Below are positions 21,701-33,700 of a DNA stretch of 64,000 nucleotides, in pieces (the first letter of the stretch is position 1; every line of letters begins with the position of its first letter). The position numbers and the translations under genes are program-made. Below the pieces are notes generated by a model. The model saw nothing but the letters and a program-made list of their open reading frames with translations, did not search any database and was not told the DNA's origin. The stretch lies in assembly GCA_963971535.1 (NCBI GenBank), contig OZ020585.1, forward strand, positions 30,094,568 to 30,158,567, in the 5' to 3' direction. Origin of the DNA: Notolepis coatsorum. Its lineage: Eukaryota; Chordata; Actinopteri; Aulopiformes; Paralepididae.

Positions 21701-24700
21701 CTCACTGACTCTTCTGGAACACAAAGGTAAATAACAGACTCTTCCGGAACAGAAAGGTAAATACATGACTCTTCTGGAACAGACAGGTAAATAACTGACT
21801 CTTCTCATAGAAAGAAACAATGGACTCTTCTCACATAGAAGGGTAAATAATAGGGATGTCCGATATTATCGGCCTACCGATATTGGCATTAAAATGTGAT
21901 ATCGGAAAATATCGGTATCTGTTTTTAAAAAAAAAACATTTCTATAACCTTTATTTACCCAAGCAAGTAAGAACATTTTATTTATTTTCTATTCCCCGTA
22001 CCTGGTTCAACTAAATCCATCAAAAATCCCATTATCCAGATTCAATTAACCCGATGTTTGAATCCAGGCTTTCCCTGTTCCTCGAACACTGATTCAGTCT
22101 CGTTAATTCAAACCAGACTTGATGCTCAGGATAAGTGCGCACGGCACCTGAAAAGACAGCAGGTGTCGATCACGGAAATCCTGATTTTCTAACTGCATTG
22201 ATTGATTGATAACTTTATTAACAGATTGAAGAATGGGTACAATACAGTACGGCTCAATAGCCTCGCCGACAAGTTAAATGCATAATCTATAGGCTAATGT
22301 TGAGTCCCTCATTACCCCAATCAATCAGATTATATTTATTTAAATGTGCCTGCTGGCAGTAGGCTTAATGGAATGAATAATCTAATGAGATCTTGCTAGC
22401 AAAAATAATAGTTCAACTCTTTCAGAATAAGTAGATACAAACGAGCTCAAAGAGTATCTAATTGATACAAATTAATAGATACTTATGAGGATATCTGTAC
22501 TGTATGCGCTCGTCTTGGGTATCGTATAGGCGTGACCCCCGAAATAACGTGTCGGAGGCTATACAGTTTCACTATTAATCAGGTTTTAATCTGTTTCGGA
22601 CATCATCCATATGGTTTATACAAGTGACGCCTCATGTGCATCATCAGATAACAGTGCTTAATGCATTTTCTCATTCATTCATCAAAATGTCAAAGGCTCA
22701 TTCAATTTCTCAAATCGGTCAAACAGCGCATCATCAGACATTTTAATCCCAGTTACAATATCACAATAACGTGAGTGACAGTGATACAACAATCCACAGA
22801 TTCAGAGTAATTCATAATCCACAGTCCACGCATAAAGACGCTTCAATTTATTCTTGAATGAAACACAATCCGGGCATCAACAGTGAAGAATATGAAACTA
22901 ATCTGAGCCAAACGCCCGATGGGTTTCATTAATTAAAAATATCCCCTTGGGATTCACATTTGCAATGCTCCGGTATTAAAATAACCACATAGTGTGTGTG
23001 TCGCGACGCATCCGTATAACTATGACGTGCATTATTTAGGACAAAGTAAATCTATATGGTGAATATGATTTATTATCAGCATTTTAGGTATATTATTTTA
23101 CATTTCAAAAGCCCCCTCTAGAAAAACTAAGTACAAAAATATAATTCAGAATGGTATAATGGGATCTAGACTGAGAATTATTTCAGGAAGCGAGCTGGCA
23201 TTTCTTTGCGAGGGTGTGGCCATATTCATTTAGACAATCCGACATCGGGGAAAGGTCTGGCTTAAGTCGAGCTATCCTGAAAATTATCCGGCTAACTCAG
23301 TTAGCCAGGTACGAGGAACAGGGCCCAGGAAGGCTCACTGTACAAGACATGCTAATGATGTGATTCTTTTTGCAGATGTACAAAGAGTGCCATTGGGAGG
23401 CAGGAGGTCATACTATTTGTTCCTGTGTTTGAACAGATTCCCAGATCAGAGAGCTGAGCTATCGATTGGAGAAGCTGACTCGGGACCAGTGTGAGAAGGA
23501 GCAGGGCGCGGGGCAAGAGCTGCAGGAGTTGCTGGACAAGAACCAGGCGTAAGGAAGGAGTTTTTTTTAATAGTATTTATTTTGTATGTTTTATTTATTA
23601 CAATGTTTCAATCGTTCATCCTTTATTTAGATCAGGTATCAAACGCAAGGCCTGCGGTGTAATTATATTTGGCCCGCGAGATGATATCAAATGCAGAAGA
23701 AAAATCAACTCTTGCGCCGTTAATGCTACAAATCCCAGAATGCTCTAGTGTGATGTGTCTTTTTCTTGCTACGCTAAGCCATGGCCTATAATCTTTTTAT
23801 ACATTTTTCTTGTTGCCTGTTAAAAAGGTTTCTATTGAAAATTAACTTAAGGCTACAGATGGAGAGGGCATAATCATTTAATTTGGTTTAAATTTAAATA
23901 AAAAAAGAGACTAATGCCACTGATATCTTTATTTAAAATGTTGTGTTTATAATAATAAACACTTAAGTTTGTTTCCATATGAAAAACCTATATTTAACTC
24001 ATACTCATTATAAATCTGGAGGAAAGGGAACACATGTTCAATTCTTCAATATTTAGTCTGGCCTGCGACTTTGTCCCGTTTTAATTTCGGCCCACTGTAT
24101 TAAAGTTTGACACCACTGATTTAGATCCTCTGAGGGCGGACCCTCGATCGAGATTACAATAGGCAGAAAGCAATATAAAATAACAAAGATAAATTGGATG
24201 ATAAGACACAAATATTAGCATTGGTTAAAACTATTACATTAAAACACATTAAGATCTAAAGTCCTTTAAAAGAAAAATATATTTATATAAATGTCCCAGT
24301 GTCACCAGGGAGTCGATATTTCAAGTGCTCTGTAGTTTATTCCATGAGTCGGCAGCACAAAATCTAAAAGCAGTCTTTCCGAGTTTATAATTGTAGGTTT
24401 GAGGAAGATGTAGTGTAATCCAGTCCTGAGAGCAGGTTTGATTAACTCCTACATTGAAATCTAGTAAAGTAATGTAAGAATGTATGTAAGACTGAGATGG
24501 TGACAGAACAGACTAACAAAAGGAATGCGGAAAGATACGGCAAGAGATGGACAGGCATGCAGTGTACCTGTAGATGTAACCGTCTTTGTCTGTGTTTGGT
24601 GAATCTGGTATAACCGTCACGGTGACCAATCGCAGCCACTCTTATTGTCTGGGACCAAATACGGCCACGCCCCACTCCCAGCAAAAAGTGGGAATCTCTA

Positions 24701-27700
24701 GAATGGGTTTGGGGCGTCGCTGTATACGGAAGTAGCTCTCAAGGTGACTATTAGACAACACTTTTTTGTTGTCAGTAGATGGCAGCATTGGTTTAAAATT
24801 AAAGGCTGAAAATGTTGAGAACTACAACACTGCATTTCCCAAGAGTGTTAGCACAGGTCGCAGGTCACTGGGATGTGTCTATATTCTCCGACGTGATCTG
24901 AACAGCGTTAAACGATACTGCGACCTCGGTATAGCGACCAAGAATGGCCAACTAATTATCTTAACAAAAGTGCGCTTGTAGCGTTACATATGTTGTCTAA
25001 AGGGGGACATATGGTACAATTTAAGATTCTAATGATAATCGGCATATAAAGGACAACATAAGAGCATCGTTAATTTGTAAGAAACCTCAATGAAAACGGC
25101 GCAGGGTGCTATTGTTATGAAAATGTGATAGAATCCTATAAAAATGTGGACGCATTTGGCCTACGTTCCGTTACCGTTTGTCTCCTAGATTGCAAAGCCG
25201 TCTCCATGAGGTCATCAACCAGCACCAGCAGTTGAAGACCTCCAACTCTCAAATGGAGCGCAAAGTTGACCAGTTGACAGAGGAAAATGGAACTCTCTCT
25301 GCCAACGTAAACAATCACTAACACGCACTACATTTATTACAGTATGTTCTTCCTGTGTCTCAGGACAGTTCAGTCAGTATTTGTGAACACACCACTCTCC
25401 TAAAGCTAGAAATCAGAGAGGGAACCCGGCAATCTGTGATTTCACTGGGATGTAAAATCTGATGCTCCTCCATAGACAATGAATGGGGCTCTGACTTCAT
25501 GAGGCCATACAATGTTTGAGCTCTTGCACCCAAATGTGTTGGAATGAAAAATGTATTTGCACACCTGGAATATACCTATTCAACAAATAACCAACTGATA
25601 TTCAATAAATAACTAACTGAAATTTGATGAATAACTAACTGAAATTCAATAATCAACTAACTGAAATTCAATAATTAACTAACTGAAAATGTACCAATAA
25701 CCAAGTGTCGGTCTTCTATACAGCTGTTCATGCTTAGAAGGAGTCTCTTGAGGAACGCTTGTAGAAAAAAAAACTCATACATTTGAGTGTGGATGCTTAT
25801 TTTATTCAGTATTGTAAAATTATCACAGAAAAAAAGAATTTGATGCCCTTTAACTGTTTCTGGTGTGTCAGATGAGGGAGTTGTGCAGTCAACTCATCCA
25901 TGCGGAGGCTGAGCTTGGGCGGCTGTGGGAGGCGCAGGCGTCTGCCAGGGAGGAGTGGAGCAGCAGGAGCAGTCTTCTTGAGTCGCAACTCAACCAGGTC
26001 ACATCACACAAGGTGAGAGTAGAGCCTTCTAGAGTCTCGAACCAGGCCACATCACACAAGGTGAGTAGAGTCACAACTCACCAGGTCACATCACACAAGG
26101 TGAGAGTAGAGCCTTCTAGAGTCTCGAACCAGGCCACATCACACAAGGTGAGAGTAGAGTCTTCTAGAGTCTCGAACCAGGCCACATCACACAAGGTGAG
26201 AGTAGAGTCTTCTAGAGTCTCGAACCAGGCCACATCACACAAGGTGGGAGTAGAGTCACAACTCAACCAGGCCACATCACACAAGGTGAGAGTAGAGCCT
26301 TCTAGAGTCTCGAACCAGGCCACATCACAAGGTGAGAGTAGAGCCTTCTAGAGAGTCACAATTCAACCAGGTCACATCACACAAGTTGAGTAGAGTCACA
26401 ACTCAACCAGGCCACAGTGCATAAGGTGAGAGTAGAGTCACAACTCAACCAGGCCACAGTGCATAAGGTCAGAGCAGAGCCTGCTAACACTCAGAGATGA
26501 GGTCGGAGCAAAGCCTATTGACACCCAAATACAAGGTCGGAGCAAACTCCTAAGCCATTTCTAGGGTGATTTATTATTGCGATGGGTAAAAACAGTCCCA
26601 ACATATTGGATCAGTGTACACAGTCTTATCGTATTTTGGTCAATAGTTTGTCTTTTCTTTTTACTGATTTTCTCTTGTCAGGACCTTCTGGCTGGACAGA
26701 CGGAGATCCTCCAGAGTAAGATCTCCTCTCTGGAGGATGAGCTGAGTAAAGTCGGGACTGAAGACCAAGGAGAGAATATGGGCGCCATTATGCAGGTTGG
26801 AAAGAACACAACCTGTACACCCCAACTCCATAAAACATTAGGAAATCTACCTAGATACTTTGTACTCATAAAACATTTGAATACTAGATACTATGTACTC
26901 ATAAAATATTAGAATACTATGTACTAGGGGTGGGACGATACATCGATCCAGATCGATATATCGATCCAGATCGATATATCGATCCAGATCGATATATCGA
27001 TCCAGATCGATATATCGATCTATTATCAATAATCAAATAGGATCGATGCCACGTAAAAAGATCGATTCATATTGCGATACTCTTATTTTGAAAATCCGGC
27101 GACGGCGACGTCATCGCCCCGCGCCCAGTGTTGTGAAACTCCGTTTAACATCAACAGCACACAGAGCGTCACTAGAGCAAGACTATTGTGCCTATTCTGT
27201 GACCCAAAACATGTCCCTGCTGTTTTATTCCGCAACGTGTCCAATGCATCTAACCTGCTTTGCAATCCTTGCCACTCCATTATGCCCACGTCGCGTTAAA
27301 GATCGAAGATAACGTTACATTAGCGTAAGCTAACAAGCTAACCCAGAGCCATAGGCGGAGAGAAGTGGGGACTGGGAAGGAGGGTGCATTCTCGGGATAG
27401 CCCCACTAACAGGATCTGGGCGGCTTTTCCAGCCAAAATACAGCTCTGTGACAGTGAATAGGATATTAATAGAGAAAACAAAGAAAAACAAACCAAAAAC
27501 GGTGAACAGGAAGTCTATTTGTATTAAAAACAATAGATTGTTTTTCATTTAAATGTCTGGAAGAGCTCAAAAATAAAAATGTCAAATGATATTTCCATTG
27601 CCTTTTTTTTGTTGATTTAAATGTTACTGATTGTGTTAAATGGGCATATAATATCGTCTCATATCGATCGCAGGCACCTGAATCGAATCGTATCGTGGCA

Positions 27701-30700
27701 GACTGTCTATCGGATAATATCGTATCGTGATGAAACTGGTGATTCCCACCCCTACTATGTACTCACTCATAAATCAATAGAACACTACCTAGATACTATG
27801 TGTGAATAACCCCAAGAATGGTTTATTTTGAGTAATTACCTGCGTAATATTTGTGTTTAGGAATATCCATAACCTTTTGTTATTTGAATTGATGGAAGCC
27901 TGTGTGTATGTGACTTTAATTTATGTAAATCCATGTCGCTGTGTTGCGAGGCAACAGTGTTTTTATCACTGTCACTTTCTTTTGTTGACAGTTCAGTGTG
28001 AGAAGGAATACACAACAAGGTTTAATGGACCCGTATGAGGCCATATCTCTTACGGTGGTTATTTGATTGTTTTAAAAGGAATGTAATGCGATGTAAAAGG
28101 ATAAATTAAACTGTGATTGTACCCTACCCGCAACCCTACAGCCAAAGAATTTTCCTTCTCCCAAGTACACCACTCTTATTCTAGAATTGATGATTTTTAA
28201 GTATCGTCATCTCAGATCACGCCCCTTTGACCCTAGATATTAGATTTTCCTCTCAAAACAGAACCCCCCCGGCTCTGGAGATTGAATCCTATCTGATAAA
28301 GTTCTGTGAATTTATTTCAAAATCTATTGATGATTTTCTTGTTACAAATCAGAATGATTCCACCTCCTTTTCCTTACTATGGGAAACATTGAAGGCGTTT
28401 CTTAGCGGGCAAACCATCTTACTCGGCTCACTCGAACAAAGTACACAAAGCTAAGCTCCAAGAGCTCACATCTAAGATACTTCAAATAGACCATAACTAT
28501 TCTTCAAACCCTTCTCCCGAACTTTTTAAACAGCGACTGGTCTTGCAGGTGGAATTTGACCTTATTTCAACTTGATGAAATCACGTAGCACCTACTATGA
28601 ACATGGAGACAAATCAGGACGTCTACTCGCCCATCAACTCAAAAGGAACGCAGCTTCCCGCTCAATCCCTCAAATTAAAGACTCCTCTGGAAACCTAACC
28701 TCTGACCCTGTACACATTAATAAAGATTTTAAATCGTACTACTCTCTTTATAAATAATTTCCTTCAGATGCCTCTCAAATGACTGCTTTCATGGATGGGC
28801 TTGAAGCCCCAAAGATGGACCCTGCCTCTGTATTGGACCTGGATGCACCTCTCTCTACGGAGGAGATAGTACATTAAATTTTGACAATGCAGACCAACAA
28901 AGCTCCAGGCCCGATGGGTTTGGTGTTGAATTCTATAGGAAATTCCACAACAAACTGTCCCCACTTCTATTGCCCATGTATGAGGAATCACTTAAGGGTG
29001 GTTCTTTACCTCCCACTTTAACCCAAGCATCTATAATCCTGCTTCTGAAAAAGGACAACTTTGTATATGGTGAGAGCCGCTAAATTTCCACACTCAATCT
29101 GGGGGGCTGCATTGTTTATCGGCAGTCCCGCCAGTAGTACCCCATCACTCAAATAGCCCATAATAGTCACAGATGTGATAAATAAGGCATATAAACAATT
29201 ATAATTTGTTGTAACTTTGTTTTTATTCCATTTCGAACGCATTTAGTAATGCTTAATTTCAACTTTATGAATTTATAAATAGAGCTGAATTTGAAAGTAT
29301 TGCTGTGTAACCCAAATGTATACAAAAATGACAAATTATAATTAAGGCTTCTATTAAAATAAATGTATGAACTTAAAGCCCACTGCTCAACAAACACAAA
29401 GCAGCATTCCTGCTGCATTTCACTACAACAGTAAATCAAAAGTGCAATAATAAATGATTTAGTTAAATGTATAAACTTTTATCCTGCTACTAAACAAAAC
29501 ATTCCTGAGTGCTTCATATCCATAACATGCATTTCAGTGTTATCTGAACACTACAAAAGTAAACGAGTAGCCAAGTGCAATACTCATAATGAATTCCTTT
29601 TTGTGCAATTCTACATGCCTCCCATTGACCCTTTATCAAACTGGCATGACATTCACCCTCCCCCACAGTGGGTCAATAATGGTTATGTCTTTAATGAGAC
29701 ACTTGTGGTCTCTCCTGTTGGTGCACAATAGAAGGAATGTCAACTTCAATGTTTGTGCATGCGATCTGCATCAGATGAAATAACGGTTAATTTGTGTGGC
29801 GCGCACGCTTACTTGATGTATAATGTATAATGGACACTCAACGCCACTCTGCCTTAGAAGCCCGGCGAATCCTGTGTTTTCCTTTCATTGTGGGTGCTCC
29901 ATCGGTAACAACAGCGGACAGTTTATCAAACCCCCCATATTGCTGCACGGCACTTTCAACAGCGTTGAATATGTCCACACTAGGACTGACCCCTATTAGT
30001 CGACTAATCGATCGAAAGGAGCCGTAGTCGACTGCCAACCTATTTTTATTTTAATATACCGTAATTCCTCTAATAGTAACCGGGTCTCAAATACAAGCCG
30101 GGTCTCTATTAATGGCCGGGTGCGCTCTTGAGCTAAGCAATTATAAGCCGGCCTCCTAATACAAGCCGGGTTCCTAATATACTGAGCTGCATACTAAGCT
30201 GCTAAGGTAAAGTTACTTGATTTCACTTTGAAAACGTTGAAATGACCAGTGACCACCTGTAATTGCACTGTTTACTATTTCATACAGTACTTGGTTTCAA
30301 TAAATGAACCCAGTACATTTTACTGGGTTCAAACTGACACAAAATGTTGATTTATTCATTATGATCCGTTTGAAAATTTGAAATATAGGCCTCCCTCTTA
30401 TACAGGCCTCCTCCTAATACAAGCCTGGTACCCGCTACAGTTGAAACAAATACAAGCCGGGGTTACTATTAGAGGAATTACGGTATATATTTTTAATATT
30501 GACCTGGGGCCGAATATAGTGTCGGTGAGGCGCCACTTGCCCCTCCCTGATTTAGACCCTGGTCTCTCCTCGACGTCGATGTAAAGGTGCTGGCAAAACT
30601 ACTGGCCTCTCGCTTGGAGGGGGTGCTCCTGGGAATAATATCTGAGGGGCAAACAGGTTTTATTAAGGGCAGACACATCTTCTTTAACACTCGTACACTC

Positions 30701-33700
30701 TTTGATTTGATATACTCTAAAAGCCAGACTGATTCACCTGAAATCATAATCTCCCTCGATGCTGAAAAAGCATTCGACCGGGTTGAATGAGAGTATCTTT
30801 TTGCAGTACTGGAAATTTGGTTTCGGGAGACAGGTTTATTGCATAGATTCATCTTTTGTATACTTTTCCTCAGGCTAGCATGTGATAGACTTCAGGGCTC
30901 CCTAGACCGACCAGTGGGGGGCACACGTGAGCAACAACCAGGAAGGGGAGGGGGGAATTCGAATAACTACTAAATTGGGATGGGAGAAAAACACAGAAAC
31001 GGGAGGAGAAAAAGTGGATAAGAAAAGAAGAAAACGCTGCTGACCGAAAGAGAATCCCTCACTGAGGAAAACACAAAGGCCTAACCATGTATCACAATGG
31101 TGATGTCAGCCACAGATGGGGAGGAGCATGAACTTTTAAAGGACATCTCCTTGAAATAAATTACATTTTACAGTTTTATTTCTGATTTCTTTTAAACAAA
31201 TTATTTTGTATTTAATTATTTAGTTATTGCAATTATTATTTAGGCAGTTGAACTGAATTGAAAAAAAAAACAAAAAAACTCATAACTGAACTGGCACTGA
31301 ACATTGAACTACACTGGCACTGTTTGCAGATGTACTGTTATTAAAGTTAGTTAAAAACATTTTGTATTTTTTTAAATCCAAAGGAAAGAATATAAACAGA
31401 TTTCATAGGGCCCTAGTTAAGGTGAGTTAATAAATTCACTCTGAAAATCTGCTCCGCTCTGATAAACTGACTCTTTGGTCAGAGCGTCCAGTGTGCACTT
31501 TGAGCCCTCAGAATTTCCGAACAACTTGAGTGCGCTCGCTCTGACACTGGTTGTAAATAGTGTGTTGAATGTGCCTCCCTGTATTGTAAATGGTTCATAT
31601 GCCTGTTGTCACTACTGTATGTATAATTGTAAATAAGTTAATTTATGTGTTGTAAATAAATATTGTTGATATTTATTTATGTGCATCGTTTAATTTCAGC
31701 TCTGTGTAGAGAAATGCACTGATACTAACCCCCCCCTGAAAGAAATCCTAGGGTCAACACTGCTACCTATATACTATGTACTCAATCTATAAACAATATA
31801 ATCCTAGATACTATATACTCAGTCAACTTTTACTATGTTTTGTATTATTTGTACAACTGTCATTAACCTCAGAATATAATTTTCTCCACAAAGAATGAAC
31901 TAGAGTGTGAGATGGAGGATCTGAGGAGCCAACTGGAGAACACCCTCTCATGCCTGAGGACTGCTCAAGAAGAGGTCAAGACCAAAGAGAACCTGCTTGC
32001 TCATTATCAGCAGGACATCAATCAGCAGAAAGAGCTTCTGCAACAACAAATAGTCTCCTCAGACGAGGACGTGACGAGGCTAAAAGAGTCCCTGAGGGAG
32101 AGCGAGAACCTCCTCCTCCAGGTGACCGAGAAGATTTCTACCGTCTCCTCCCTGTCTGCCCAGAAAGACCAACAAGTCATCTGTCTCCAAGAGGAAAAAG
32201 ATGACCTTCTGGCCAAGAACCACCAGGAGAGTCTTCAGCAGAGGGAGGCACTCCAGCAAGAGATGGAGGAGGTGAAGAGGTTGAAGGAGGAGATCCAGGT
32301 TCTGAAGAAAAAGCTGCAGGTCCTGGAGAGGCAGAAAGGCACCTTTCGAAGGCTGGAGGTAGCGCTGCAACAGGAGCTGGCCTGTCTGAGGAGCGGGAAG
32401 GAAGGACACCTGGAGGAAACGGATAAGCTGACCAGAGGCTTCCAGGAACAGCTCGTGGTTCAAACGGAGGCTGCAGAACACTACAAGACCAAGGTTGGTG
32501 TGAACACTCACTATTTATACTGAACACTACACACTTCCTCTATTTAGAAATGTAATTAAACTGAAACAAACTAAGGCTTTATTTATTTCTAATTTATTTT
32601 AATAAACCTGCCTTCTGACCGGTTTAGGCTTCCAGGTCTCCATCATGCAGACCTATCTCTCTCTCTGTCATGCACATATTTTAACCCTCTGAGAACCACA
32701 TTGACACATTTTTACGGCGAGGTAGCAGGTCAACAGTAGATGCCACAAAGAAGTGGTGACATCGTCTGGGAACTTGCTGATTAACTTGAGATGCAGATCA
32801 CCACTAATGTTTTTCTAGTCATAAATCTGTATTAAACATTGTATTTTGGTTAGGTGGCGGTGGCCATTCAATGTTTGAGTGTATAAGGGCGTAGAACATT
32901 ATGATTGAAGTTCACTTCCCATGCTCAATTATGTCTCATAAGTTGTTGCAGCAATTTTTGGGTTGATACAATTTTTACTACTTGATCATTGATAAACATG
33001 GTCAAAAGTCCCTCAAATACCACATTAACACTTTGGATGCCAGTGACGCGTTTTGTCGTTAGTTCATGCCGCCAGTTGAGTGCCGGAAAAGCTATATAGC
33101 GTTTGTTTGTCTTTTTTTTATTGGCGATTCATCAATCGAGCCTCGCGCTAGTGTTGCAGAGTCTCTGAGCTCAATTGGGAAGATACCGCCCCCTATCGTC
33201 TCTCCCTGTGTAACTGCACCCCATTCGTTTAGACCAGACCTGGGCATTGTACGGCCCGCGGGCCGGATCCGGCCCGCGGGATGATTCTGACCGGCCCGCG
33301 AAAGATTACATGATAATAAAAAAAATAAAAAAAAAATAAAAAAAAATATTTTTTTTTAATATTTTTTTTTTACTTTTTTTTTCTTCATGTCAACGTTCAC
33401 ACGCACAGTATACGCTTAGGAGACATGCTCAGAAGATGTTGGTTCTCTTTGGATCCACCTACATATGTGAACAGACATTCTCAGTCATGACGTTTACCAA
33501 GTCCAGGTACAGATCCTCTCTCACTGATGAACATCTGGCAGCTGTGCTTCGCATCTCCACCTCAGACATGCAACCTGACTTTGATGGACTTGTTAAAGCT
33601 CAACAGAGACTGGATTTCTCACACTGAATGAAAAAAAAAGAACTGAAGAACACTAAAATGTGGAAATATAACAAGTGAAATGGGACACTTGATATTTTCT

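Larger units (their letters stand above)
29086..30547. mobile_element. DNA-transposon material inserted in the L1 copy
   Basis: This 1.46-kb block separates two collinear halves of one L1-type RT frame. It contains a minus-strand hAT transposase fragment (29838-30000), a hAT-like terminus near 29985 (CCCCTATTAGTCGACTAATC) and a complete TA-flanked MITE (30059-30483). Confidence 0.6.

Noticed and set aside
27046..27312. Possible transposase frame inside the 830-bp hAT element
   Set aside because: Three overlapping frames on both strands and no hAT motif; considered noncoding.
32080..32511. Minus-strand open frames opposite exon 14
   Set aside because: Shadows of the coiled-coil exon; Leu/Gln-rich by complement only.
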